Part shown: in pieces, positions 39,964 to 49,076 of the stretch | Numbering within the stretch: the stretch's first letter is position 1 | Layout of the letters: each line of letters starts with the position of its first letter | NCBI RefSeq assembly: GCF_007993795.1 | Contig: NZ_CP042476.1 | Span: 2,480,001 to 2,544,000, forward strand | Length of the DNA: 64,000 nt | Direction of reading: 5' to 3' | DNA from: Antarcticibacterium arcticum | GTDB taxonomy: Bacteria; Bacteroidota; Bacteroidia; Flavobacteriales; Flavobacteriaceae | The notes under the pieces: model-generated | What the model saw: only the letters and a program-made list of their open reading frames with translations | Told to the model about the DNA's origin: nothing | Databases searched by the model: none | Translations under genes and position numbers: made by a program

Positions 39964-42030
39964 ATGAAAATCAATATACTTTCAATATTTTTAGTTTGCC
40001 TTATGACTACCACAGCAATTGCTCAGGTAGACAGATCCAAACAACCACAACCGGGGCCGGCCCCAACCATTAATTTGGGAGAGCCTGAATCTTTTACCCT
40101 TAAAAATGGCCTAAAAGTGATGGTGGTAGAAAACCATAAATTACCACAGGTAACTGCAAGCCTCATAATAGATAACAAACCTCATTCCCTGGGCGATAAA
40201 CCGGCAACTTCAAGCATGGTAGCTTCTTTACTGGGTACAGGAACTCAAAAGATGTCTAAGGAAGATTACAATGAAGAAATTGACTTCCTTGGAGCAAGTA
40301 TAGGTTTTGGGTCTCAAAATGCCTCTGCAAGTTCTTTATCCAAATTCTTTCCAAGGGTATTGGAATTAATGGCGGAAGGAGCACTTAATCCAAAATTCAC
40401 CCAAAAGGAATTTGATGCTGAAAAAACCAAATTGATCGAAGGTTTAAAAGCAAATGAAAAAAATGTAGGTGCTATCGCAAGCCGTGTGAGTTCCGCTTTG
40501 GCCTATGGAAACAACCACCCTTTCGGGGAATTCGCAACTGCCGAAAATGCTGAGGCAGTAACGCTCCAGGATGTTCAGAACTATTACAAGAGCTATTTTG
40601 TACCTAAAAATGCATACCTGGTTGTGGTAGGAGATGTGAAAACTTCAGAAGTTAAAAAGCTGGTCGAGAAACAATTTGGAAACTGGAAAGGTGCAACCCC
40701 ACCGGAGCAAAACCTTCCAAAAGTATCTAATGTAAGTGCTACCGAGATCAATTTTATTGATATGCCCAATGCCGTTCAAAGCGAAATAAGGGTTCAAAAT
40801 ACTATTGACCTTAAAATGGGAGATCCAGATTATTTCCCTGTTTTGGTTGCAAACCAGATCCTGGGTGGAAGTTTTGGAAGCTACCTTAACATGAATCTTC
40901 GGGAGGCCAGAGGTTACACCTATGGCGCAGGAAGCTCAACAGGTGCAAATAAATATGCGTCCCGTTTTATGGCTTCAACAAGCGTTAGAAATGCGGTGAC
41001 TGATAGTGCCGTTGAAGAGATCATGAAAGAAATAAGAAGAATTAAAACAGAACCTGTAGATGCAGAATTGCTTGAAAATTCAAAAGCTAAATTTGCCGGT
41101 GACTTTGTTTTAAGACTTGAAAGGCCTTCAACTATTGCAAGTTATGCCCTTAACATAAAGACGAACGATCTTCCAAAGGATTTCTACCAGACGTTCCTAA
41201 AAAAGATAAATGCAGTTACCGCTGCAGATGTTCAGAGAGTAGCCAATAAGTATTTTCAAACAGATAATATGAGAATTGTTATCGCCGGAAAAGGATCTGA
41301 GGTTCTTGAAAATCTTGAAAAAGTTACACTTAACAATAAAAAGGTTCCTGTAAAATATTTTAATACTTACGGAGTAGCAACAGACAAGCCGGACTATAAT
41401 AAAGCGGTAGACCCTACAGTAACTGTTGAAAGTGTACTTAATAAATATATTGAGGCAATTGGCGGTAAAGCCGCGGTAGAAAAGGTGAACAGTGTATTTA
41501 TGACTGCACAGGCAGAGATCCAGGGACAAAAACTGAATCTTGAGGTTAAAACCACCAGTGATGGGAAATCTTCACAGTTAGTTTCAATGAACGGCAATGT
41601 TGTGAGTAAAACTGTTTTTGATGGAGAAACAGGATTTTCTGTAATGCAGGGTCAAAAAATAACTTTACAGGATGAGCAGCTGGTAGCTTTAAAAGCCGAG
41701 GCAAATCCTTTTCCGGAACTTAATGCCAAAGATGCAAAACTAATGGGCATGGAAGCTATAGAGGGTAAAGACGCCTATGCGGTTTCGATGAGCGAGGATA
41801 CTACAGTATATTATGATGTGGCAACCGGATTAAAAGTTCAATCTGTAAAAACTGTAACTCAGGGGCCACAAACCATGAGTATACCAACTGGATACAGCAA
41901 TTATCAGGAAGCAAAAGGGGTTAAATTCCCTTATACCATTACCCAGTCATTTGGGCCACAAACTATAGAGTTTGAGGTGAGTACTATTCAAATAAATGAA
42001 GGTGTAAGCGCCGAAGATTTTAAGCAATAG
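39964..42030 (+). CDS. M16-family peptidase-like protein, zinc motif lost, with C-terminal extra domain
   Basis: The 688-residue secreted protein (signal MKINILSIFLVCLMTTTAIAQ) has two M16 domains up to about residue 460. The HxxEH position is degenerate (around KPATSSMVASLLGTGT), but it keeps the R/Y substrate motif LREARGYTYGAG (about 308-319). A C-terminal domain of about 200 residues follows, with a LolA/lipoprotein-carrier-like pattern (YIEAIGGKAAVEKVNSVFMT start). It should be the non-catalytic partner of the preceding M16 protein. A terminator follows. Confidence 0.88.
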   Translation: MKINILSIFLVCLMTTTAIAQVDRSKQPQPGPAPTINLGEPESFTLKNGLKVMVVENHKLPQVTASLIIDNKPHSLGDKPATSSMVASLLGTGTQKMSKEDYNEEIDFLGASIGFGSQNASASSLSKFFPRVLELMAEGALNPKFTQKEFDAEKTKLIEGLKANEKNVGAIASRVSSALAYGNNHPFGEFATAENAEAVTLQDVQNYYKSYFVPKNAYLVVVGDVKTSEVKKLVEKQFGNWKGATPPEQNLPKVSNVSATEINFIDMPNAVQSEIRVQNTIDLKMGDPDYFPVLVANQILGGSFGSYLNMNLREARGYTYGAGSSTGANKYASRFMASTSVRNAVTDSAVEEIMKEIRRIKTEPVDAELLENSKAKFAGDFVLRLERPSTIASYALNIKTNDLPKDFYQTFLKKINAVTAADVQRVANKYFQTDNMRIVIAGKGSEVLENLEKVTLNNKKVPVKYFNTYGVATDKPDYNKAVDPTVTVESVLNKYIEAIGGKAAVEKVNSVFMTAQAEIQGQKLNLEVKTTSDGKSSQLVSMNGNVVSKTVFDGETGFSVMQGQKITLQDEQLVALKAEANPFPELNAKDAKLMGMEAIEGKDAYAVSMSEDTTVYYDVATGLKVQSVKTVTQGPQTMSIPTGYSNYQEAKGVKFPYTITQSFGPQTIEFEVSTIQINEGVSAEDFKQ

Positions 42031-42045
42031 TTTTTTGTTAATGGT

Positions 42046-42076
42046 AAAAACCGGCTTTAAAAGGCCGGTTTTTTTA
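42046..42076 (+). terminator. Terminator of the M16 operon
   Basis: AAAAACCGGC pairs with GCCGGTTTTT (10 bp, 8-base loop) and is followed by further T, 15 bases after the stop. Confidence 0.9.
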
Positions 42077-42101
42077 TGCTCAATTTTTTAAATCCGCGAC
42101 A

Positions 42102-43010
42102 TTAAACCGGTTCTTTCTTCACTTTAGAAGATAACTTTTTATTGCGGTTAACAATAAAAACCCCCAGCAGGATTACCAGGGTAGCAATTAATTGCTGCCA
42201 GGTGAAAACCTCTCCATCCAAAATACCCCACGCCAATCCAACCACCGGAATGGTATAAGTAACAGAAGAAGAAAAAACAGGATCTGAAATCTGTATAAGC
42301 TTGTTAAAAATAATAAGGGCAATGCCGGTACCTACCACCCCAAGAATTAATACATAAATTAAAGAAAGGGAAACTTCAGGATTGGCAGCAATACTATCCA
42401 TAGAAAATCCGCTGAAATATAATATAAGCAAAGCCGGAATGAGCAGTACCAAAAAATTTCCCGCTGCTATTCCCAATGCTGAAATATCATGCATATATCT
42501 TTTTATGATATTCACATTTACCGCATAGCAAAATGCTGCCAGCACCACCAGGCCTGAATAAAAATAATTCTGGTCCGGGTTTACCTTAGCCCCGGCGAAG
42601 ATTAGAGCCAGGGCTCCAATTAAACCCAGGGCAACTCCTATAAGTTTGTTTTGCGTAAAAACTATCTTGAAAAAAATAACTCCAAAGATGAGGGTCATTA
42701 ATGGTGTAGTGGCATTTAATATTGAGGCAATGGCGCTGTCTATTTCAGTTTCAGCATACGCAAATAAATAGACCGGAAAAAAAGAGCCGAGAAATCCTGA
42801 GATAACAATAAGCTTCCATTGTTGCCGTGTAAGCTTCAGCATACTTTTAAAACCAACAATAATCAAAAAAACTGCTGCGAATATTATCCTGAATGAGCCA
42901 AGTTGCAATGCATCAAGACCTATCAGGCCTTTTTTAATAAGGATAAAAGAACTTCCCCAAACAATAGATAAGAGAATAAGGTATATCCATTTTAGATTTT
43001 TAATTGGCAT
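42102..43010 (-). CDS. EamA/DMT-family transporter
   Basis: The 302-residue protein has ten predicted transmembrane helices arranged as two EamA repeats (about 7-140 and 150-290), typical of drug/metabolite exporters. The N-terminal WGSSFILIKKGL segment is characteristic. Substrate unknown. It lies downstream of gldD on the same strand, 61 bases away, and may be read from the gliding-gene transcript. Confidence 0.9.
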   Translation of the reverse strand: MPIKNLKWIYLILLSIVWGSSFILIKKGLIGLDALQLGSFRIIFAAVFLIIVGFKSMLKLTRQQWKLIVISGFLGSFFPVYLFAYAETEIDSAIASILNATTPLMTLIFGVIFFKIVFTQNKLIGVALGLIGALALIFAGAKVNPDQNYFYSGLVVLAAFCYAVNVNIIKRYMHDISALGIAAGNFLVLLIPALLILYFSGFSMDSIAANPEVSLSLIYVLILGVVGTGIALIIFNKLIQISDPVFSSSVTYTIPVVGLAWGILDGEVFTWQQLIATLVILLGVFIVNRNKKLSSKVKKEPV

Positions 43011-43071
43011 AACAGAAGATAGGGGATAAAGTGTATTAATAAAAAAGCAGAAACTGAGAAATTCCGGGGAT

Positions 43072-43635
43072 TTAATCTACCCATTCAAGGGTCTCCATAA
43101 GATGTTTAATATCGGTTTTAAGATAGGCGGCGGCAGGCATTATTGAATCGTAATTGGGCTTCTGGTTGAAGTACAGGGAGCCTGTGATAAAATGCCGGAT
43201 ACTGTCTGTAATATAAAACTGGGCCTGTGATGCTGCATTCCCTTCCACTTCATAAAACATTCCGTAGGTTTTATTTTCGGGATTGGTATAGACATCCCCT
43301 TCTATAAAATCGGCTTTAATGGTATGCTGCAACGGCATACGCTGGGCATCTCTAAGGAGAGAGTCCAGATTATTGTTTACTTTTTGATAGGTTATAAAGA
43401 TGGTGGCATCAAGAAGCCGGTAATTAAGATTGATCCAGCAGGGAACATTTCCTTTGGCAGGAATTACTTCAGCAATTCGATTCCTTTCAAAACTGTAAGA
43501 ACAATCGGCACTGTAAACAGCATATTCGGCCACGGGATATTCAAGGGCAAGGAACGCCTTTGGTTTGGGGCGGGGGTCATTCTTACATGAAGATATCATT
43601 ATAACCAGGGCAAAAAGGAAGCATACCTTATTCAT
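43072..43635 (-). CDS. gldD: Gliding motility lipoprotein GldD
   Basis: GldD is one of the lipoproteins needed for gliding motility and type IX secretion in Flavobacteria. The 187-residue protein has a lipoprotein signal (MNKVCFLFALVIMISSC, Cys17) and the GldD core: PKAFLALEYP (about 26-35), CWINLNYRLLDATIFITYQ (about 66-84) and the late FYITDSIRHFITGSLYF. It follows gldE by 42 bases, the conserved order. Confidence 0.93.
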   Translation of the reverse strand: MNKVCFLFALVIMISSCKNDPRPKPKAFLALEYPVAEYAVYSADCSYSFERNRIAEVIPAKGNVPCWINLNYRLLDATIFITYQKVNNNLDSLLRDAQRMPLQHTIKADFIEGDVYTNPENKTYGMFYEVEGNAASQAQFYITDSIRHFITGSLYFNQKPNYDSIMPAAAYLKTDIKHLMETLEWVD

Positions 43636-43677
43636 ATAAATTGTTTTAACCGAAAAAGAGACGTAAACCTTTCCGGC

Positions 43678-45000
43678 TTATACGGGCTCTATGCTAAGCT
43701 TGATCTGTTTGATACGTTTATCATCTATAACTTCAATAGTAAACATATAATTTAGAAAAGTAATGATCTCGTTCTTCTTGGGGAAACCGCCGGATATTTC
43801 AAGCAAAAAGCCAGCAAGAGTTTCAGATTCCCCACGATTTTCTTCAAATGCCGTTGGATCTTCCAACTTAATGATCTTATAAAAATCCTTTAGCGGGGTT
43901 TTACCTTCAAACACAAAGTTGCTGTCATCCAGCTTGGAGAAAATAAGATCTTCATCATCAAATTCATCACTAATATCTCCCACTATTTCCTCAATGATAT
44001 CTTCAAGGGAAATTAAACCACTGGTTCCGCCATATTCATCTACAACAATTGCCAGGTGGATCTTCTTGGTTTTAAACTCGTTTAAAAGGTCATCCAGCTT
44101 TTTGTTCTCTGGAATAAAATACGGGTCGCGCACCAGGCTTATCCAGTCAAACCTTTTTTTATCGAGGTAAGGCAAGAGGTCTTTTACATATAGGATTCCC
44201 AGGACCTGGTCAATATTTTCTTTGTAAACAGGGATTCGTGAATACCCGTTTTCTATGATCTGCGGAATGATCTCCTCAAAAGTCTCATCCTGGGCAAGGG
44301 CAAAAATATCCATTCTTGGCCGCATAACCTGCTTGGTATCTGTATTCCCGAAAGACACAATACCCTTAAGTATCTTTTGCTCTTCCTTGGTGGTATCCTC
44401 TTCGCGGGTTAATTCAAGGGCCTGGGAAAGCTGGTCTATACTTATATAACTTCTTTGCTTGCCAAGTCTTTCATGAATAAAAAGGGTAACCGCCCTCATT
44501 GGAACGCTCAAGGGTGAAAAGAGAGTGTCCAGAATATTCATGGGGTGGGCCATAAAATTGGAGAATTTCACATTGTTCCTGCTGGCATAAACCTTTGGAA
44601 GGATCTCGCCAAAAAGTAAAATAAGGAATGTAATCACCCCTACCTCAACAATGAATTTGAAATCAATACCAAAGAACGTGGTGTTCATCCTTCCAAAGTA
44701 TTCATCGGTAAGCACATCAAAAAGAAGTACTATGGCAATGTTTATAGAATTGTTGGCCACAAGTATGGTTGCAAGCAGCTTTTTAGGCTTTTCAAGAAGA
44801 CGAACCACAATTTTTTGGGCGTTGCTCCTTTTGCCGGTTTCAGTCATAAAACTGGCTGGGGTAAGGGAAAAGAAAGCTACCTCTGCACCCGAAATTAGGG
44901 CAGAACAAATAAGCAGAACAAACAACATAACAATGCTGAAGATCTGTGAATAATCAAACGATAAAAAAAGTGAAATTAAACTGGGAGGATCCGGATCCAA
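43678..45000 (-). CDS. gldE: Gliding motility-associated protein GldE (CNNM/CorC family)
   Basis: The 440-residue protein has an N-terminal DUF21/CNNM membrane domain (about 15-185, three or four helices), two CBS domains (about 215-335) with MRPRMDIFALAQDETFEEII, and a C-terminal CorC_HlyC domain (about 350-435). CNNM proteins take part in Mg2+ or other cation handling. In Flavobacteria GldE is the partner of GldD and can suppress gldD-linked defects. It sits between ssb and gldD as in other gliding species. Confidence 0.93.
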   Translation of the reverse strand: MDPDPPSLISLFLSFDYSQIFSIVMLFVLLICSALISGAEVAFFSLTPASFMTETGKRSNAQKIVVRLLEKPKKLLATILVANNSINIAIVLLFDVLTDEYFGRMNTTFFGIDFKFIVEVGVITFLILLFGEILPKVYASRNNVKFSNFMAHPMNILDTLFSPLSVPMRAVTLFIHERLGKQRSYISIDQLSQALELTREEDTTKEEQKILKGIVSFGNTDTKQVMRPRMDIFALAQDETFEEIIPQIIENGYSRIPVYKENIDQVLGILYVKDLLPYLDKKRFDWISLVRDPYFIPENKKLDDLLNEFKTKKIHLAIVVDEYGGTSGLISLEDIIEEIVGDISDEFDDEDLIFSKLDDSNFVFEGKTPLKDFYKIIKLEDPTAFEENRGESETLAGFLLEISGGFPKKNEIITFLNYMFTIEVIDDKRIKQIKLSIEPV

Positions 45001-45021
45001 TAGCTTTTATATTAGTTAGAC

Positions 45022-45477
45022 TTAAAAGGGCAAATCATCTTCATCTTCCTGCCCCATGGATTGACTTGCAAAAGTATCATTTTTTGGATTGTGATCTGCT
45101 TTTGGCTGGCTGGTATTTTGGCTCACCCCACCACTACTGTCTTTGGGGGTTAAAAAGGTGAAATCTGTACACTGTATTTCTACCGAATAGCGTTCTACCC
45201 CTTTATCATCTGTCCATTTGCGGTTTTTAAGACGTCCTTCGATATATACTTTATCACCTTTTTTAAGGTATTTCTCGCAAATTTCAGCCGCCTTATTTCT
45301 TACCACTATATTATGCCACTCGGTATTTTCTACCCGTTGGCCGGTGGTTTTATTGGTATAAACATCATTGGTAGCTAAAGGAAACCTTCCTATTGCGCCA
45401 CCCCCTTCAAAATAATGCATTTTAACGTCATCGCCTGTATGCCCTATAAGCATTACCTTGTTAAGTGAACCTGTCAT
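45022..45477 (-). CDS. ssb: Single-stranded DNA-binding protein
   Basis: The 151-residue SSB has an OB-fold (residues 1 to about 107) with NKVMLIGHTGDDVKMHYFEG, NTEWHNIVVRNKAAEICEKYL and KVYIEGRLKNRKW. A polar Ser/Gln/Asp linker follows, then the acidic tip EDEDDLPF that recruits repair and replication partners. It lies between mutY and gldE. Confidence 0.96.
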   Translation of the reverse strand: MTGSLNKVMLIGHTGDDVKMHYFEGGGAIGRFPLATNDVYTNKTTGQRVENTEWHNIVVRNKAAEICEKYLKKGDKVYIEGRLKNRKWTDDKGVERYSVEIQCTDFTFLTPKDSSGGVSQNTSQPKADHNPKNDTFASQSMGQEDEDDLPF

Positions 45478-45594
45478 AACCCTTTAAAATTTAATGTGCT
45501 AAATTACAGTAATTTGATGAATATATTTTTTAAAAATAATTAAAATTCCCGAAGAAGCAATCCACGGAAGGGAGTCAATTTCTAAAATATTATG

Positions 45595-46641
45595 CTAATC
45601 TCCAAAGTCAAATTCTTTTAAAAAATTGGCTATCAAAACAGGAACGGGGTAATCCTGAATTTTAGCTACGGGGATATGATTGGGATGTTTGCCCACCTTT
45701 TCAATGATCCAAAACCGGGTATAAATATGTTGATGGGATAATTTATGCACAACGGGGGTTTCATTATATAAGCTCACTGGAGTACGCTTTATATCTATAA
45801 GGCTTTTAAACTCCGCATGAGCAATTAATTCCCCGGTTGTAAGGAGGCGCGGTGTTTCAATAAGCGGGAATTGGTATAATCCTTCCCAAATTCCCTTTCC
45901 TACCCGTTGCTCAATTATAGTGGTGTTTTCATTGGACCTGTAGACCAGGTAATTAAAATACCTTTTTACCACTTTCGCTTTTTTAAGCTTTACCGGCAGC
46001 TGGTGTACTTTATTGTTTTTAAGAGCCAGACAGGCGTGGGAAAGGGGGCAGCTTTCGCACTTTGGTAATTGAGGAGTGCATTGCAGAGCACCAAATTCCA
46101 TAATTGCCTGGTTATAGGTGCCGGGATCTTCTTTATCCAGCAACTCCTCTGCCAGTCCCTTAAATTCCTTTATACCCTGGCTTGAATTTATTGGAGTGTC
46201 AATATCAAAAAAGCGTGCAAGCACCCTGTAAACATTTCCATCTACAACGGCTACGTTTTCATTATAGCAAATAGATGCAATAGCACTCGCTGTATAATCG
46301 CCCACTCCTTTTAATTTAAGAAGCTCCTTATATGTATTGGGAAACTTTCCGTTGAGTTCAAAAGCTACATGTTTGGCAGTGAAATGAAGATTTCTCGCCC
46401 TGGAATAATATCCCAAACCCTGCCAGAGCTTTAAAACATTTTCTTCGGAAGCCCGGGCAAGGTCAAAAACGGTAGGAAATGCATTTATAAACTTTAAATA
46501 ATAAGGCAGGCCTTGTGCAATTCGGGTTTGCTGAAGCATAATTTCACTTAACCAAATACGGTAAGGATCGCTGCTTTCTCTCCACGGCAATTCCCGCCGG
46601 TTCTTTAAATACCAACCTGTCAGGGTTTTAGCAAATACCAT
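45595..46641 (-). CDS. mutY: A/G-specific adenine glycosylase
   Basis: MutY removes adenine mispaired with 8-oxoguanine. The 348-residue protein shows EIMLQQTRI with the catalytic Glu (about 33-41), the helix-hairpin-helix LKGVGDYTASAIASI (about 107-121), catalytic Asp in VVDGNVYRVLARFF (about 131-144), and four Cys of the 4Fe-4S loop (C-6-C-2-C-5-C from CTPQLPKCESC). The C-terminal NUDIX-like 8-oxoG domain (about 225-345) is present. Confidence 0.96.
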   Translation of the reverse strand: MVFAKTLTGWYLKNRRELPWRESSDPYRIWLSEIMLQQTRIAQGLPYYLKFINAFPTVFDLARASEENVLKLWQGLGYYSRARNLHFTAKHVAFELNGKFPNTYKELLKLKGVGDYTASAIASICYNENVAVVDGNVYRVLARFFDIDTPINSSQGIKEFKGLAEELLDKEDPGTYNQAIMEFGALQCTPQLPKCESCPLSHACLALKNNKVHQLPVKLKKAKVVKRYFNYLVYRSNENTTIIEQRVGKGIWEGLYQFPLIETPRLLTTGELIAHAEFKSLIDIKRTPVSLYNETPVVHKLSHQHIYTRFWIIEKVGKHPNHIPVAKIQDYPVPVLIANFLKEFDFGD

Positions 46642-46702
46642 GGACTCATAAGTTTAATTGCAAGTATAAATCTTTATTAGGTTACTATTTAATGAATTAG
46701 GA

Positions 46703-46734
46703 TTGAAATATTGGAGATTTAATTCTTATATTTG
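46703..46734 (+). promoter_or_regulatory. Promoter of the HU gene
   Basis: TTG (46703-46705), a 21-base spacer and TATATTTG (46727-46734) match the Bacteroidota promoter pattern. The predicted start is at about 46741, with a leader of about 40 bases. Confidence 0.65.
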
Positions 46735-46779
46735 CCCCTCGAAAAATACGAACCCCAATATTAAAAAAACAGGACGAAA

Positions 46780-47070
46780 ATGACGAAAGCAGATATCGTA
46801 GCTAAAATTTCTGAAAAATTAGGAATGGAAAAAGGTGATGTTCAGGCAACAGTTGAAACGTTTATGGAGGAAGTAAAAACTTCTCTTGAAGCCGGAGACA
46901 ATGTTTACCTAAGAGGTTTTGGTAGCTTTGTAATTAAAACAAGAGCAGAAAAAACCGGAAGAAACATTTCCAAGAACACTACAATTAAGATCCCCGCTCA
47001 TAACATTCCCGCTTTTAAACCAGCAAGAATATTTGTAGATGGTGTTAAGACCAACGTTGAAGTAAAATAA
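46780..47070 (+). CDS. HU-family DNA-binding protein
   Basis: This 96-residue nucleoid protein has the HU/IHF fold. Visible are the N-terminal helices (TKADIVAKISEKLGMEKGDV), the hallmark GFGSFVIKTRAEKTGRN (about 46-62) leading into the DNA-clasping arm, and KIPAHNIPAFKPARIF. It bends and compacts DNA as a dimer. It is followed by the 29-residue basic protein gene 58 bases on, probably on the same transcript. Confidence 0.95.
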   Translation: MTKADIVAKISEKLGMEKGDVQATVETFMEEVKTSLEAGDNVYLRGFGSFVIKTRAEKTGRNISKNTTIKIPAHNIPAFKPARIFVDGVKTNVEVK

Positions 47071-47128
47071 TTACCCTTTCTCATAAAGAGGGATAAAGAA
47101 TAGAAATACTAATTAAAAAACTAACACT

Positions 47129-47218
47129 ATGCCAAGTGGTAAAAAAAGAAAAAGACATAAGGTAGCTACCCACAAACGTAAAAAAAGAAGCAGAGCGAAC
47201 CGCCATAAGAAAAAGTAG
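47129..47218 (+). CDS. 29-residue highly basic protein, probable small ribosomal or RNA-binding protein
   Basis: The short ORF encodes MPSGKKRKRHKVATHKRKKR followed by nine residues ending in HKKK. More than half of the residues are Lys, Arg or His, and there are no acidic residues. Its codons are intact, it has an ATG, and the gene sits between HU and rng with its own terminator. The composition matches tiny ribosomal proteins such as bTHX and the Bacteroidota-specific bL38; which, if either, I cannot say. The terminator stem includes its last codons and stop. Confidence 0.8.
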   Translation: MPSGKKRKRHKVATHKRKKRSRANRHKKK

Positions 47219-47237
47219 TGCTCTCACTACTTTTTTT
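47210..47237 (+). terminator. Terminator overlapping the small basic gene's stop codon
   Basis: AAAAAGTAGTG pairs with CACTACTTTTT (11 bp, loop CTCT), followed by more T. The TAG stop is inside the 5' arm. Confidence 0.9.
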
Positions 47238-47260
47238 AGTACAAGATGTTCTTTGAAATT

Positions 47261-47353
47261 GAAACCCTTATTCTCTTCTTAAATAAGAGGTTTCTTCAGG
47301 CTTAACACCCTGTGAAAAAAATAATGTTTAATCCATCCCGACTAAAGCGGGAT
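47261..47353 (+). promoter_or_regulatory. Structured leader before rng
   Basis: Two inverted repeats precede the RNase gene: GAAACC-C-CTTATT pairing with AATAAG-A-GGTTTC (47261-47294, one mismatch) and ATCCCG / CGGGAT (47335-47353), the latter 15 bases before the GTG start. Neither ends in a strong T-run. They could be cleavage or autoregulatory structures in the rng mRNA. Confidence 0.45.
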
Positions 47354-47367
47354 AAAAATCTAAAATA

Positions 47368-48912
47368 GTGGATAAAGAATTGATTATTAGATCAGGTTCT
47401 TCTGCTGTAGATTTTGCCTTATTAAAAGATGGAAAACTTGTTGAACTAAACAAAGAGGAAGACGACAGTAATTTTGCGGTTGGCGATATATTTCTTGCCA
47501 AAGTAAGAAAATCTGTTCCGGGATTAAATGCCGCTTTCGTGAATGTAGGCTATCCAAAAGATGGCTTTTTACACTATCATGATCTTGGACCGCAAATCCC
47601 CACTTTGTTGAAATTCATAAAACGTGTAAGCACAGGTAAATTAAAAGATTATTCCTTACAGAATTTTACTTTTGAAAATGATATTGATAAAGACGGCAGT
47701 ATTGTTGACGTTTTAAAATCAAATCAATCGCTACTGGTACAGGTGATGAAAGAACCCATCTCTACCAAAGGCCCAAGGATAAGCTCAGAGCTTTCCCTGC
47801 CGGGCCGTTATATAGTTCTGGTTCCTTTTTCCAACCGGGTTTCAGTTTCTCAAAAAATTGAAAGCAAAGAAGAAAAGGACAGGCTAAAAAGACTGGTAAA
47901 AAGCATCAAACCTAAGAATTTTGGTGTAATAGTACGCACAGTAGCAGAAGGCAAAAAAGTAGCTGAACTGGACCGGGACCTCGAGAATTTAGTAGGTCGC
48001 TGGACAGCAATGTGTAAAAAATTATATAAAGCGCCTCATCCTTCCAAAGTCCTTGGAGAATTGAACAGGGCATCGTCTATTTTAAGAGACATTTTCAATG
48101 ATACCTTTACCTCCATTTGGGTTGATGATGAAACGCTTTATTCCCAGATCCGGGATTACGTGGCAGAGATTGCCCCGAATAAAGAATCAATAGTAAAATT
48201 GTATAACTCGAACGTTCCCGTTTTTGAAAAATTTGGTATCGAAAGACAAATAAAAACTTCCTTTGGCCGCACTGTGTCCATGAGCAAGGGCGCTTATCTC
48301 ATCATTGAGCATACAGAAGCCATGCACGTTATAGACGTAAACAGTGGTAACAGGTCCAATAAGGCTAAAAACCAGGAAGATACTGCATTAGAGGTCAACC
48401 TTATAAGTGCCACAGAAATTGCCCGCCAGTTGCGTTTACGCGATATGGGAGGTATTATTGTGATAGACTTTATAGACATGGCCAAACCTGAGAACAGGAA
48501 AGCCCTATTCGACCATCTTAGAGAAGAAATGAGCGATGATCGCGCTAAACACAAAATCCTGCCTCCAAGTAAATTTGGTTTGATCCAGATTACCAGGCAG
48601 CGCGTAAGGCCCGAGACCAATATTAAAACCCGGGAGGTTAACCCCGATGGGGATGGTAGCGGGGAGATTGAAGCTCCTATCATTGTAATTGATAAGATAA
48701 AATCTGATCTTGAAAGATTGATCAAGAAAAATCATAAGAAGATCACCCTTAGCGCACACCCATTTATTGCAGCCTTTTTAACCAGAGGCTTTCCTTCACC
48801 CCGCTCCCAATGGTTTCTTGACCATAAGCGCTGGGTAAAAATAGTACCAAGAGACGCTTACACGTACATGGAATACCACTTTCACGATAAAACCGGGGAA
48901 GTACTAGATTAA
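47368..48912 (+). CDS. rng: Ribonuclease E/G family endoribonuclease
   Basis: The 514-residue RNase processes rRNA and decays mRNA. The start is GTG at 47368, giving the usual N-terminus (DKELIIRSGSSAVDFALL). It has an S1-like RNA-binding segment (about 35-120, VRKSVPGLNAAFVNVGYPKDGFLH), the RNase E/G catalytic core with HVIDVNSGNRSNKAKNQEDTA-type metal ligands (about 318-338), and GGIIVIDFIDM (second Asp, about 363-373). It lacks the long scaffold tail of RNase E, so it is RNase G-like in size. A strong terminator follows. Confidence 0.95.
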   Translation: MDKELIIRSGSSAVDFALLKDGKLVELNKEEDDSNFAVGDIFLAKVRKSVPGLNAAFVNVGYPKDGFLHYHDLGPQIPTLLKFIKRVSTGKLKDYSLQNFTFENDIDKDGSIVDVLKSNQSLLVQVMKEPISTKGPRISSELSLPGRYIVLVPFSNRVSVSQKIESKEEKDRLKRLVKSIKPKNFGVIVRTVAEGKKVAELDRDLENLVGRWTAMCKKLYKAPHPSKVLGELNRASSILRDIFNDTFTSIWVDDETLYSQIRDYVAEIAPNKESIVKLYNSNVPVFEKFGIERQIKTSFGRTVSMSKGAYLIIEHTEAMHVIDVNSGNRSNKAKNQEDTALEVNLISATEIARQLRLRDMGGIIVIDFIDMAKPENRKALFDHLREEMSDDRAKHKILPPSKFGLIQITRQRVRPETNIKTREVNPDGDGSGEIEAPIIVIDKIKSDLERLIKKNHKKITLSAHPFIAAFLTRGFPSPRSQWFLDHKRWVKIVPRDAYTYMEYHFHDKTGEVLD

Positions 48913-48929
48913 GGAAACTACAGCATTAA

Positions 48930-48966
48930 AACAAACGCCTCTCATTTATTTGGGAGGCGTTTTTTT
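48930..48966 (+). terminator. Terminator of rng
   Basis: AAACGCCTC pairs with GAGGCGTTT (9 bp), followed by a T-run. Confidence 0.92.
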
Positions 48967-49076
48967 GTTTTATATTTTAAGAGTAAGCTTAGCGCTGATA
49001 TTTTTTATAAATTGAACTTTCACAGAAATCTTCCCCTACAGGTTCTGCGGGTTTTTAATCTTTAAAAATTCAAAAA

